Of a stretch of DNA of 64,000 nucleotides, positions 22,941-31,304 are shown piece by piece. The DNA comes from an uncultured Synechococcus sp. (lineage in GTDB: Bacteria; Cyanobacteriota; Cyanobacteriia; PCC-6307; Cyanobiaceae): the NCBI GenBank assembly GCA_913057985.1, contig CAJXPL010000012.1, positions 1 to 64,000 on the forward strand, given 5' to 3'. The notes under the pieces were generated by a model. That model did not search any database. It was not told the DNA's origin and saw only the letters and a list, made by a program, of their open reading frames with translations. The translations under genes were made by a program, and so were the position numbers. Position 1 is the first letter of the stretch. Every line of letters starts with the position of its first letter.

Positions 22941-23882
22941 TTGATCCCGCTCTGTTCTCCAGAGGAGGCCCGTCGGCCCACTGCCCTGGCGCTGGGAAGC
23001 TTCGATGGCCTGCATGCAGGCCACCGCCGCGTGATCGCCGAGGCCATTCAGGACAGCCCGAAGGAGGCCGTTGCCTCGGTGGTGAGCTTCTGGCCCCATC
23101 CCCGTGAGGTGCTGTTCGGGGAGGCACGCCTGAGGCTAGATCTACCCAGCGAAAAACTCGCTCTGCTCGAACCCCTGGGGATCCAGCAGCTCGTGCTGGT
23201 GCCCTTCACCCGCGAGCTCGCTCAGCTGAGTGCCGAAGATTTCGTCAGCAGCGTGCTGCTGAACACACTTCAAGCCAGGCGCATTGCCGTGGGCACCAAC
23301 TTCCGCTTCGGTCATCAGCGGCGCGGTGACGCCGAGATGCTGGAACGGCTAGCGGCTCGCAACGGCGTTGAGGTGAAGGTGGTGCCCATCGTTGAAGACC
23401 AAGGGGGTCGGATGAGCAGCAGCCGCATCCGCGCGGCTCTCGATCAAGGGGATCTAGCGACCGCCAAAGCCTTGCTGGGCCGGGCCTACCGCTTTCAGGG
23501 ACGGGTGGTGCGGGGCCGAGGCCTGGGCCGTGAACTGGGCTGGCCCACCGCCAATCTCCAGGTGGATGGGCGAAAGGCCTTGCCAGGGCTTGGCGTCTAC
23601 GCCGCCTGGGCCCAACTGGATGGGGATGGCGATCGTCTGCCGGCTGTGATGAACCTCGGGCCCCAACCCACAATCGATCCCACATCTCCCTCAGCCGTGG
23701 AGGTGCACCTGCTGGATCAGAGCCTGGAGCTAGAGGGCAGGCAGCTGGGGGTGGAGCCGGTGCAGCGCTTGCGTGGCCAGACCAAATTCAGTGGACTCGA
23801 AGAGCTCAGCAGCCAGATCGGCCGCGACGCAGCCCAGGCCCGCGAGATTCTTCAGGCCGGCTCTCAGGCCACGGTCGGATAG
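22941..23882 (+). CDS. ribF: Bifunctional riboflavin kinase / FAD synthetase
   Basis: Makes FMN then FAD. N-terminal FAD synthetase: ALGSFDGLHAGHRRVIAEAI (HxGH-type), VVSFWPHPREVLF, GTNFRFGHQRRGD and MSSSRIRAALDQGDL; C-terminal kinase: GRAYRFQGRVVRGRGLGREL, GWPTANLQ and GVYAAWAQLDG, with NLGPQPTI. The reading frame is open further upstream, but homology begins here: I place a TTG start at 22941 (313 aa). The start codon is uncertain. Its 3' end overlaps a 30-codon gene on the other strand. Confidence 0.93.
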   Translation: MIPLCSPEEARRPTALALGSFDGLHAGHRRVIAEAIQDSPKEAVASVVSFWPHPREVLFGEARLRLDLPSEKLALLEPLGIQQLVLVPFTRELAQLSAEDFVSSVLLNTLQARRIAVGTNFRFGHQRRGDAEMLERLAARNGVEVKVVPIVEDQGGRMSSSRIRAALDQGDLATAKALLGRAYRFQGRVVRGRGLGRELGWPTANLQVDGRKALPGLGVYAAWAQLDGDGDRLPAVMNLGPQPTIDPTSPSAVEVHLLDQSLELEGRQLGVEPVQRLRGQTKFSGLEELSSQIGRDAAQAREILQAGSQATVG

Positions 23883-23956
23883 GCATTCACCAGCCCCCAG
23901 ACGATGAACACGCCGATGCCGCCGAGAAGGACGATTCCCCAGACCAGAACGTGCAT
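23864..23956 (-). CDS. 30-aa single-span membrane protein
   Basis: MHVLVWGIVLLGGIGVFIVW plus ten residues ending AYPTVA: one membrane helix with short polar ends. Size and layout resemble the small subunits of photosystems and cytochrome b6f, but it is not PetG, PetN, PetL, PsbM, PsbX, PsaI or PsaM as I know them. It overlaps the ribF stop by 19 bases, convergent. An in-frame ATG 9 codons upstream (23983) would give 39 aa. Real status unproven. Confidence 0.5.
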   Translation of the reverse strand: MHVLVWGIVLLGGIGVFIVWGLVNAYPTVA

Positions 23957-24016
23957 GGTGCTCTCAGAACCACCGTTCTCCATGACCGACGCCGAAACCG
24001 TTGCCCTCAGGGTGCC

Positions 24017-25075
24017 ATGAATCCAACCCCAAGCGAGACATCCCTGGATCCACGGGTGGCACGCCTGATCGACGCCAACCTCGACCGTGCCCGGGAAGGA
24101 CTGAGGGTGGTTGAGGACTGGTGCCGCTTCGGGCTGGAGCAACAGGATCTGGTGGTGCGCCTCAAGGACTGGCGTCAACGGCTGGGGCGACTCCATCACG
24201 ACAGCTACAAGCAGGCCCGCTCCACCAGCACCGACACCGGCGCCGGACTGGAGCATCCGGCCCAACTCGATCGCCACAGCCCCGACCACGTGGTGGCGGC
24301 CAACTGCGCCCGGGTGCAGGAGGCGTTGCGGGTGCTGGAGGAGTACGGCCGCTCCATCGATCCTGCGCTGGCCGCTGAAGCCGCAGAGATCCGCTACGGG
24401 CTTTACGACCTGGAGGTGACCTGCCTCAACGCCACCCTGGGAGCACGGCGACGCAACAAACTCAAGGATGCTCGCCTTTGCCTGATCACGACCCCCTGCG
24501 ATGACCTGACCGATCGGGTGGAGGCCGCCCTGCGGAACGGCGTGGGGATGGTGCAGTACCGCTGCAAAGCGGGGAACGACCGCGAACGCCTGCGGGAAGC
24601 TCAGCAGCTCAGGCAGCTCTGCAACCGCTTCGGGGCGCTGTTGTTCATCAATGACCGTGTGGACCTGGCCCTGGCGGTGGATGCGGATGGGGTGCACCTG
24701 GGCCAGGACGACATGCCCAGCGAGGTGGCCCGCGATCTGTTGGGCGTTGATCGTCTGCTGGGCCGCAGCACCCACAGCATCGATCAGGTTCATCAGGCTC
24801 AGCAGGAGCCAATCGACTATCTCGGATTTGGCCCGATCCATTGCACGGCCGTCAAACCCGAGCGGAAGCCTGTTGGTGTGGAGCTCCTGGCGCAGGCCAC
24901 TGCGATCAGCCAACGCCCCGTCTTCGCCATCGGTGGAATCACCTCGGCCAACCTGCCGGCCCTGCTCACGGCAGGTGGCCAGCGCGCGGCCGTGATCGGC
25001 GCGATCATGCACGCAGATGACAGCGGTCTGGCCTCGCGGCAACTGCTCCAGCAGCTGGACCACGCCACGTTCTGA
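24017..25075 (+). CDS. thiE: Thiamine phosphate synthase (cyanobacterial, with N-terminal extension)
   Basis: Couples HMP-PP and thiazole phosphate to thiamine phosphate. Residues 1-140 are the extra helical domain typical of cyanobacterial ThiE (ANLDRAREGLRVVEDWCRFG; ARVQEALRVLEEYGR). The TIM barrel follows: MVQYRCKAG, LFINDRVDLALAVDADGVHL, GQDDMPSE, DYLGFGPIHCTAVKP, FAIGGI. The ATG at 24017 gives 352 aa and avoids overlap with the 30-codon gene. Three bases before thiS. Confidence 0.95.
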   Translation: MNPTPSETSLDPRVARLIDANLDRAREGLRVVEDWCRFGLEQQDLVVRLKDWRQRLGRLHHDSYKQARSTSTDTGAGLEHPAQLDRHSPDHVVAANCARVQEALRVLEEYGRSIDPALAAEAAEIRYGLYDLEVTCLNATLGARRRNKLKDARLCLITTPCDDLTDRVEAALRNGVGMVQYRCKAGNDRERLREAQQLRQLCNRFGALLFINDRVDLALAVDADGVHLGQDDMPSEVARDLLGVDRLLGRSTHSIDQVHQAQQEPIDYLGFGPIHCTAVKPERKPVGVELLAQATAISQRPVFAIGGITSANLPALLTAGGQRAAVIGAIMHADDSGLASRQLLQQLDHATF

Positions 25076-25078
25076 GCC

Positions 25079-25297
25079 ATGCCTCTCACCCTGATGGTCA
25101 ACGGTGAAACCCGCGTGCTGGATCCAGCACCGGATCCCGCCAGCCTGGCGGCGGTTGTTGCCTTGCTGGCCAACAACCCCCAGCTGGTGGTGGCCGAGCA
25201 CAACGGTGTGATCGCACCCCGCAGCCGCTGGGACAGCATCGTGGTGAAGGATGACGACACCCTTGAGATCGTCACCATCGTTGGTGGTGGTTCCTAG
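25079..25297 (+). CDS. thiS: Sulfur carrier protein ThiS
   Basis: Carries sulfur as a C-terminal thiocarboxylate for the thiazole of thiamine. 72 aa ubiquitin-like fold (LTLMVNGETRVLD; IVVKDDDTLEIVTIVGGGS). The usual terminal Gly-Gly is followed here by one Ser (GGGS), so the reactive glycine is not the last residue as encoded. Directly after thiE; thiG is not in the window. Confidence 0.88.
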   Translation: MPLTLMVNGETRVLDPAPDPASLAAVVALLANNPQLVVAEHNGVIAPRSRWDSIVVKDDDTLEIVTIVGGGS

Positions 25298-25315
25298 AGT
25301 CGCGGGATCAATGCT

Positions 25316-26275
25316 GTGGGCGCTGCTGTGGCCACTCCCCGACTGTTGACACGATCCCGACGACTGCTCGCATCGCTCCTGTTGCCGCTGGTGATTGTGG
25401 GGCTGTGCCTGTTCCAGGCACAGCCGGCTGATGCCGCCCGCGGTGGGCGCATGGGAGGAGGCAGCTTCCGCGCTCCCTCGATGCCCCGATCAGGTGGCAG
25501 CTACGGGGGTGGCAGTTACGGCGGCGGTTACCGCGGGGGTGGCTACCGCGGCGGCGGACTGGGCTTCCCCTTCCTCATCCCCATCTTCGGCTTCGGCGGT
25601 GGTGGACTGTTTGGTCTGCTGATCCTGATGGCGGTTGCAGGCGTGCTGGTGAACGCCCTTCGTGGCGTTGGCAATGCCCCCTCAATCGGTGGTGCTGCTG
25701 CGGCTCCGGCCATGCCGCACAACGTGAACATGATTCAGGTGCAGGTGGGCCTGCTGGCCAGTGCCAAATCCCTACAGGATGATTTGCGCTCCTTGGCCGC
25801 CTCCTCAGACACCAGCAGTTCCGCCGGTCTGCAGAGGCTGCTACAGGAAACAACCCTGGCCCTGCTGCGCCAACCGGACCTCTGGGTTTACGCCAATGCC
25901 GAGAGCGGCAGTGTTCCCTTCAGCTCGGCTGAATCGACGTTCAATCGCCTCTCGATGAACGAGCGCAGCAAGCTGGACGCTGAGCTCACCAGCAACGTCG
26001 GCGGACAGCGGACGACGGACTCGAGTAACAGCACTGGAGACGCTGATGCCACTAACGAATTCATCGTTGTGACCTTGCTGGTGGCCTCCACGGCATCGGC
26101 CAAGCTCTCCGGGGCCGACACCGGTGAAGATCTGCGCCAGACCCTGCGCATTCTTGGTTCCACAGCCTCCAGTGAACTCATGGCCCTGGAAGTGATCTGG
26201 CAACCGGAAGGCCGTGGAGATGTGCTGAGCGCCAACGACCTGGTGACGGCTTACCCCAACCTCCAGCACCTCTGA
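25316..26275 (+). CDS. DUF1517 family membrane protein
   Basis: 319 aa. Signal/anchor segment (residues 15-40, LLASLLLPLVIVGLCLFQAQ), a Gly/Tyr/Ser/Arg-rich linker (RGGRMGGGSFRAP, GGSYGGGSYGGGYRGG), a second membrane helix near residue 95-115, then a soluble domain with repeated LRTLA-type helices and VVTLLVAS. This order matches DUF1517 proteins of cyanobacteria and chloroplasts. Function unknown. Same strand as thiE-thiS, 18 bases after thiS. GTG or other alternate start at 25316; uncertain by a few codons. Confidence 0.85.
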   Translation: MGAAVATPRLLTRSRRLLASLLLPLVIVGLCLFQAQPADAARGGRMGGGSFRAPSMPRSGGSYGGGSYGGGYRGGGYRGGGLGFPFLIPIFGFGGGGLFGLLILMAVAGVLVNALRGVGNAPSIGGAAAAPAMPHNVNMIQVQVGLLASAKSLQDDLRSLAASSDTSSSAGLQRLLQETTLALLRQPDLWVYANAESGSVPFSSAESTFNRLSMNERSKLDAELTSNVGGQRTTDSSNSTGDADATNEFIVVTLLVASTASAKLSGADTGEDLRQTLRILGSTASSELMALEVIWQPEGRGDVLSANDLVTAYPNLQHL

Positions 26276-26282
26276 GACGCCA

Positions 26283-26298
26283 GAGCCATTGATGGCTC
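26283..26298 (+). terminator. Weak hairpin after the DUF1517 gene
   Basis: GAGCCAT and ATGGCTC separated by two bases, 8 bases after the stop; a short GTTTTCT stretch follows about 10 bases later. A weak or partial terminator. Confidence 0.35.
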
Positions 26299-26394
26299 AT
26301 CTACAGGTTTTCTGAGTATTTCTCCCCAGCGATCAGGCCTAGCTTGGCTTGACCAGATTTCGCACTTCAAGCGTTGGCTCCCGACCCCCGCTCC

Positions 26395-26532
26395 ATGCAA
26401 TGGCAACAGGACGGCGAGCTGGCGCAGGCTGATCTGGATGCTCTTGTGCATGCTCTTCAGCAGGTGGAGTGTGATCACAACAGCGCTGAGCTGCAGCGTC
26501 TCGGCCAGATCGACCCTGCCGCTGCAGCTTGA
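26395..26532 (+). CDS. Small acidic helical protein, 45 aa
   Basis: ATG at 26395 opens 45 clean codons: MQWQQDGELAQADLDALVHA, then LQQVECDHNSAELQRLGQID and four Ala at the end. One Cys. Predicted all-helical. It lies between the DUF1517 gene and convergent larB, 5 bases before the larB stop. Too short for usual cut-offs. Family unknown. Confidence 0.5.
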   Translation: MQWQQDGELAQADLDALVHALQQVECDHNSAELQRLGQIDPAAAA

Positions 26533-26536
26533 AGCC

Positions 26537-27217
26537 TCAGCTTGAAACATCCGGGGCACAGCCCCTGAGCATCCGCAATGCAGCCATGGCTGCGCCGTAG
26601 CCGTTGTCGATATTTACCACTGTCAGCCCTGGGGAACAGCTGGCAAGCATTCCTTCCAAAGCGGTTCGTCCCCCTGCGCTGATTCCATAGCCAACGGAAA
26701 CCGGGACGCCGATCACCGGTTGCGGCACCAGCCCAGCCAGCACCGTCGGCAACGCACCCTCCATTCCCGCGCAGGCGATCAGGATCCGCGCCGTAGCGAG
26801 ACGGGGCAGTTGATCCAGCAAGCGGTGCAATCCAGCCACCCCCACATCCATCACAGGATCCACGCCGATGCCATGGCAACGCAGGGCCAAGCTGATCTCC
26901 TCCACCACCGTGCGATCACTGCTGCCTCCGCTGAGCACCGCCACCGCAGCCGGTGGCGGTGGCGCAGGCGCAGGAGGCAGTGCACCCAGGGTGAGGCAGC
27001 GAGCATCGGCATGAAGCTCCACCGCCGGCAACGCCTCACACACCCGTGACGCCTTTTCGGGAGCCACCCGGGTCACCAGACCCAGTTCTCCTGCTGCGGC
27101 AAAGCTCTCAAGAATGGCGACGATCTGATCGGCTGTCTTGTGTTCTCCCCACACGGCCTCGACCATGCCCAAGCGCTGGCGGCGCTGCAGATCGAGGCGA
27201 GCGTCCGGCGTGGTCAC
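26537..27217 (-). CDS. larB: LarB-like protein (AIR carboxylase-related, nickel pincer cofactor family)
   Basis: LarB carboxylates and hydrolyses nicotinic acid adenine dinucleotide in synthesis of the nickel pincer cofactor. 226 aa: N-terminal RQRLGMVEAVWGEHKTADQI (carboxylase region), then the PurE-like half AVLSGGSSDRTVVEEIS, ILIACAGMEGALPTVLAGLV, VIGVPVSVGYGISAGGRTAL and MLASCSPGLTVVNIDNGYGA. No larC, larE or larA is visible nearby, so the actual use of the cofactor in this organism is open. Start overlaps the TIGR03792 stop as ATGA. Confidence 0.88.
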   Translation of the reverse strand: MTTPDARLDLQRRQRLGMVEAVWGEHKTADQIVAILESFAAAGELGLVTRVAPEKASRVCEALPAVELHADARCLTLGALPPAPAPPPPAAVAVLSGGSSDRTVVEEISLALRCHGIGVDPVMDVGVAGLHRLLDQLPRLATARILIACAGMEGALPTVLAGLVPQPVIGVPVSVGYGISAGGRTALEGMLASCSPGLTVVNIDNGYGAAMAALRMLRGCAPDVSS

Positions 27218-27654
27218 TGCGGCAACAGTTCCCCTTCAAACACCAGCGGGAACGGATTGCCCTGGCGTTGCCCCGTTGCCTCACGGGCCAGCGTCTCGAA
27301 GCGCTCCTGAACCGTCTCCACCTCGGCCATGGGGATGGATTTCCAAGCCTGACGACTGCTCCAACGAATCAGCAGCGTTCCCTCTTCGGTGGCCGGATCC
27401 CAGAACAGATCACGACCCAGAAAACCAGGCTGTTGCTTCAGCCAAGGCTCCCAGCTGCCGCGTTCTGCCGCCATCCATTGATCACGGCTCTCCCTGGGGA
27501 CCTGCAGCCGCAGGTGCTCGACCACAGCCACCACGTCACCACGTGTCGGGTCGGACTCTGCCCGCACCTCTGTCTCCGAAAGCCCGCCCAACAAGAGAAC
27601 CAGCGCCAAACAAGGTGCGATGACCCTAAGCAGTACTAACCGGAGGTGATGCAC
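27214..27654 (-). CDS. TIGR03792-family exported protein
   Basis: 146 aa with a signal peptide (LRLVLLRVIAPCLALVLLLG, cleavage near residue 32) and an ABM-like mature domain (VVAVVEHLRLQVPRESRDQW; LKQQPGFLGRDLFWDPATEE; LLIRWSSRQAWKSIP). The pattern fits the cyanobacterial TIGR03792 family, of unknown function. Three bases after the trmD-ispF ORF, coupled to larB. Confidence 0.82.
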   Translation of the reverse strand: MHHLRLVLLRVIAPCLALVLLLGGLSETEVRAESDPTRGDVVAVVEHLRLQVPRESRDQWMAAERGSWEPWLKQQPGFLGRDLFWDPATEEGTLLIRWSSRQAWKSIPMAEVETVQERFETLAREATGQRQGNPFPLVFEGELLPQ

Positions 27655-27657
27655 GGT

Positions 27658-28863
27658 TCAGCTCCGCTGCAGAAGAGCCACAGCCTGGCAACTGATGCCC
27701 TCTTCCCGTCCCTCCGGACCCAAGCCTTCATTGGTGGTGGCCTTCACACCCACGGCATCGGGGGCGATGCCGATCGCAGACGCCATCCGGCTGCTCATCT
27801 CAGCAATGTGCGGCTTGAGTTTGGGGCGCTCAGCGATCACCACAGCATCGATGTTCACCACCGACCAGCCGCGCTCCTTCACCAGCTTCACCACCTGATC
27901 CAGCAGCTTCAAGCTGTCGGCCCCTTTCCATTTGGGATCGGTGGGGGGGAAGTACTTGCCGATGTCGCCGAGGGCAAGGGCCCCGAGCAGCGCATCCATC
28001 ACGGCATGCACCAACACATCGGCATCGCTGTGGCCATCCAGACCAAGACCATCGGGATGGTCGAGGGTCACACCCCCCAGGATCAGGGCCCGACCGGGCA
28101 CCAGCCGATGGATGTCGTATCCGTTGCCGATGCGCAGCTCCATGCCGGGATCTGAAGGGTCGTTCATTGTCGCGGTCTGCCAGCGGGCAAACAAATCGGG
28201 CCGCCGCTCGCGGGTGCGCTGCTCCCGCTGCTCCTGGCGCCATCGGGCGATGGCACCGTGATCGCCACTGCGCAGCACATCCGGAACGGACATGCCGCGG
28301 AAGTCGGCGGGGCGGGTGTAATGCGGGTGTTCCAGGAGGAGTGCACTGTGACTTTCCTCCACCAGGGAATCGGCGGTCCCCACCGTGCCGGGCAGCAGGC
28401 GCACAACACCGTTGATCACCGTCATCGCCGGCAGCTCACCACCGGTGAGGACGAAATCACCCATTGACACCTCCTCATCGGCCAGGCCGCGAATCCGTTC
28501 GTCGAAGCCCTCGTAGTGACCGCAGAGGAAGACCAGTTGATCGTGGTCGGTGGACCAACGCTGCAGATCTGCCTGCTGGAGGGGACGCCCCTGCGGTGAC
28601 ATCAACAGCACCCGGCTGCGGGGACTGCGGGGGATCGCCTCCATCGCGGCGAACACCGGCTCAGGCTTAAGCACCATGCCGGCGCCGCCCCCATAGGGCT
28701 CGTCGTCCACCTTGCGATGGCGATCCGTGGCGAAGTCCCTGGGGTTGTGCAGGTGCAACTCGGCAATGCCCGCGTTGAAGGCACGACCGATCACCCCCAG
28801 CTCCAGCAGAGGAGCAAACGCCTGCGGCGCCAGGCTCACCACATCAAGGCGATAGGGCGCCAT
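27658..28863 (-). CDS. trmD-ispF: TrmD-IspF fused reading frame: tRNA m1G37 methyltransferase and MEcPP synthase
   Basis: One uninterrupted frame of 401 codons. Residues 1-228 are TrmD, the SPOUT methyltransferase that makes m1G37: [64 protein letters not shown]. Residues 241-401 are IspF of the MEP isoprenoid pathway: [20 protein letters not shown] (metal ligands D, H), [31 protein letters not shown] and [17 protein letters not shown]. No stop separates them. Internal ATGs at 28167 and 28143 could start a separate IspF, but neither has a Shine-Dalgarno sequence. Either a natural fusion or two in-frame genes with a lost stop. Confidence 0.9.
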   Translation of the reverse strand: MAPYRLDVVSLAPQAFAPLLELGVIGRAFNAGIAELHLHNPRDFATDRHRKVDDEPYGGGAGMVLKPEPVFAAMEAIPRSPRSRVLLMSPQGRPLQQADLQRWSTDHDQLVFLCGHYEGFDERIRGLADEEVSMGDFVLTGGELPAMTVINGVVRLLPGTVGTADSLVEESHSALLLEHPHYTRPADFRGMSVPDVLRSGDHGAIARWRQEQREQRTRERRPDLFARWQTATMNDPSDPGMELRIGNGYDIHRLVPGRALILGGVTLDHPDGLGLDGHSDADVLVHAVMDALLGALALGDIGKYFPPTDPKWKGADSLKLLDQVVKLVKERGWSVVNIDAVVIAERPKLKPHIAEMSSRMASAIGIAPDAVGVKATTNEGLGPEGREEGISCQAVALLQRS

Positions 28864-28869
28864 GCCGCC

Positions 28870-29331
28870 TCAGGCCGCGGGTTTGGACACCCTGCGGATG
28901 TCCGTGCAGAAACTGCCCTGCACCGGTGTTCCCTGGGCATCCACTGCCGTGGTGCTGCGCAGGCGCAGGTTGGCCCGCGTGAACCAGATCCGCTCCTGAA
29001 CCTGCACGCCGTCAGCCCGGCTGAGGTTCAGTTCCATGCTGCCGTCAGGCCAGAACCTCCAGTTGCCTGGGGAATCACCATCGAAAATCAGCCGTCCATC
29101 AGCAGCAAAGGTGAGGGTGCTGCTGGTTCCACCAGGGGCCTGCACCTGCAGTTGGCCGAGCGCCCCTTGCTCGCTCACGCAGCGGACGGTGAGTTCACCC
29201 CGTTCGCTGCTGTGCCACTCGTCATCACCACCAGCAGCCAGCTCAAAGCAACTGCGAAGGCTCATCCACTCCCCGTCGCAAAGGCTCAGAAAGGAGCCAG
29301 GGTCTTCCGGGGGAAAGGCTTGTTCACTCAT
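28870..29331 (-). CDS. CpcS/CpeS-type phycobiliprotein lyase
   Basis: S-type lyases attach bilins to a cysteine of phycocyanin, allophycocyanin or phycoerythrin. 153 aa beta-barrel: FLSLCDGEWMSLRSCFELA near the start, GNWRFWPDGSMELNL, then ERIWFTRANLRLRSTTAVDA and VQGSFCTDIRRVSKP, which matches the C-terminal signature of the family. Which member (CpcS, CpcU, CpeS, CpeU) is not decidable here. Six bases upstream of trmD. Confidence 0.85.
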   Translation of the reverse strand: MSEQAFPPEDPGSFLSLCDGEWMSLRSCFELAAGGDDEWHSSERGELTVRCVSEQGALGQLQVQAPGGTSSTLTFAADGRLIFDGDSPGNWRFWPDGSMELNLSRADGVQVQERIWFTRANLRLRSTTAVDAQGTPVQGSFCTDIRRVSKPAA

Positions 29332-29352
29332 GCGCCCATCCTCTCAGCCGGA

Positions 29353-30255
29353 TCACCAACTGATGGGGAGGAAGGGATATGGGCGGTTCCAGCCGTAAAG
29401 CGCCAACCGCTGCTGACCATGGGCGGCCGCTCCGCGCCGGTGAAAGCCAAACACGTCCGCCAGCACCAGGGTGTTGGCAGGGCAGGTAAGGGCAACAGGC
29501 CTTGGCAGACCCAGTTCAGCCAAGGACTCTTCGCGAATGCGGAACGATCCAGACACATCGGGCTGTCGCCGTTTTTCGGCAGCTGCAGTGGCTGTGGTCT
29601 GCTCCCAACGCAGGCGGGACGAATCAAGACGATGGCTGCCCGGCACGTATTCGAAGGGGCCGTCCTGGGGTTGCACCGGCCGAAGAAAGAACCAGAACTT
29701 CAGAGCCCGGAAGAACGTATCCCGATGCAGCACCTTCTGCAGATCCGGCGTGCGGGCCTCCTCGCCGTGCACCGTGAGGTAGATGTCCAGCTTGCGCGGA
29801 TTCATCGGCAAGCCGATGACCTGGCGCGATCCCGCACTAAGCCGCTGGTCATGGGAGAAGGCAGCGGCCCGAGGCATCTGCTCGGGGTCGATGTGCAGAA
29901 AGCGGTTGAGGGTTCCTCCATCGAAACGGTCAAACCCCCCGGGAAAGGGTTGTTTGGGGCGAAAACCAGGCCGGCTGTTGTCCGGCGCCGGATGCAGGCG
30001 TGAGGCGCGAGCCACCACGGTCTCCACCTCATCGCTCAAGGCTTCAAACTCCGGCTGCGCCAGAAAGTTCTCCAGCACCACAAAGCCATCCCGCCCCAGG
30101 CTGGCCAGCTGAGGTGGTCGCAGCAGCCGCCTCCAAAGACACAGCGTCTCGGCCAGCTGAACCCGGCGTCGATGCAGCTGCCAGCGTCGGTTCAGATCCG
30201 GGTGACCGACCCAGGGGTCCCGAAAGCTCTTGGTGCGCGTCAGCAGCGAAAGCAT
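29353..30255 (-). CDS. Phytanoyl-CoA dioxygenase family protein
   Basis: Fe(II)/2-oxoglutarate oxygenase with unknown substrate. Facial triad HxD in VLHRDTFFRALKFW, distal His in LADVFGFHRRGAAA, followed by the 2OG-binding Arg (QQRLALYGWNRP). 300 aa from the ATG at 30255; the frame opens earlier, but that would overlap era. Follows era on the same strand. Confidence 0.82.
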   Translation of the reverse strand: MLSLLTRTKSFRDPWVGHPDLNRRWQLHRRRVQLAETLCLWRRLLRPPQLASLGRDGFVVLENFLAQPEFEALSDEVETVVARASRLHPAPDNSRPGFRPKQPFPGGFDRFDGGTLNRFLHIDPEQMPRAAAFSHDQRLSAGSRQVIGLPMNPRKLDIYLTVHGEEARTPDLQKVLHRDTFFRALKFWFFLRPVQPQDGPFEYVPGSHRLDSSRLRWEQTTATAAAEKRRQPDVSGSFRIREESLAELGLPRPVALTCPANTLVLADVFGFHRRGAAAHGQQRLALYGWNRPYPFLPISW

Positions 30256-30293
30256 GGGCGCGACATTACGCGCTGATGCCATCAAGCGGGCAG

Positions 30294-31229
30294 TTATTGA
30301 TCTCCCGTATAACCCAGCTCCGCCAAGCGGGCCGGTTGGCTGCGCCAATCGGGCACCACCTTCACGAACAGCTCCAGATACACCGGACCATCAATCAGCA
30401 CCTGCATCTGCAGCCGTGCCCCCTGGCCAATGGTCTTGAGCATCGCCCCGCCCTTGCCGATCAGGATTCCCTTCTGACTCTTCCGTTCCACCAGAACCGT
30501 GGCCAAGACGGCCGTCCGACCCGCACCCTTGCCCTTGGCCGGCAACTCCTCAACGCGATCAATGGTGACGGCAACGCTGTGGGGCACTTCCTCCCGCGTG
30601 TGCAGAAGCACCTGCTCGCGAATGAGTTCCCCCAGCAGCACCCGCTCCGGTTGATCACTCACCATCTCGGGCGGATACAGCTGTGGCCCCAAGGGCAACT
30701 GAGCCGCCATCGCTGCTGTGAGATCTGCGCAGCCATCGCCTGACAGGGCGCTGCAGCGGTGCACCGGCCAATTCGTCTCCTGCAGTAGGGCGGCATAGGC
30801 GTCTTCCGCTTCAGAGCGGTGTTCCTCCGCCAGCTTGTCCCACTTGTTCAGGGCCACCAGCACCGGCAGGGACTGCTGCTGCAGCAAATTCACGATGAAG
30901 GCATCACCGCGCCCCGGGCGCTCGCACCCCTCCAACAGCAACACCACCAGATCCACTTCACCGATGGCGCTGCGGGCACTCTTCACCAGCCGTTCCCCCA
31001 GCAAGTGGTGGGGCTTGTGGATGCCAGGCGTGTCCACCAGCACCATCTGGGCCACCTCAGTGGTGAGGATGGCCCGCAGTCGGTTGCGGGTGGTCTGGGC
31101 CACGGGCGATGTGATCGCCACCTTCTCCCCCACCAACTGATTCACCAGCGTGGATTTGCCCACGTTGGGGCGACCGATCAGTGCGATGAAGCCAGAGCGG
31201 TAATCCTCTGGCAGGGGAGTTGCGTGCAT
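30294..31229 (-). CDS. era: GTPase Era
   Basis: 16S rRNA-binding GTPase for small-subunit assembly. G domain motifs: GRPNVGKSTLVNQL (P-loop), TTRNRLRAI (switch), DTPGIHKP (G3), NKWDK (G4), SALSG (G5). The C-terminal KH domain has SQKGILIGKGGAMLKTIGQG and VYLELFVKVVPDWR. 311 aa, complete. First gene of a likely six-gene operon ending at larB. Confidence 0.96.
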   Translation of the reverse strand: MHATPLPEDYRSGFIALIGRPNVGKSTLVNQLVGEKVAITSPVAQTTRNRLRAILTTEVAQMVLVDTPGIHKPHHLLGERLVKSARSAIGEVDLVVLLLEGCERPGRGDAFIVNLLQQQSLPVLVALNKWDKLAEEHRSEAEDAYAALLQETNWPVHRCSALSGDGCADLTAAMAAQLPLGPQLYPPEMVSDQPERVLLGELIREQVLLHTREEVPHSVAVTIDRVEELPAKGKGAGRTAVLATVLVERKSQKGILIGKGGAMLKTIGQGARLQMQVLIDGPVYLELFVKVVPDWRSQPARLAELGYTGDQ

Positions 31230-31304
31230 TCTCTAAGTCTGCGCCGCCATTGGATCAACCCGTTGAATCGACCCATAGCCTGAGAGCAGGAATTGAACAG
31301 GTCC

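Noticed and set aside
23864-25201. Long minus frame opposite thiE
   Set aside because: Shadow of thiE except for its last 30 codons, which form a separate small gene with its own ATG.
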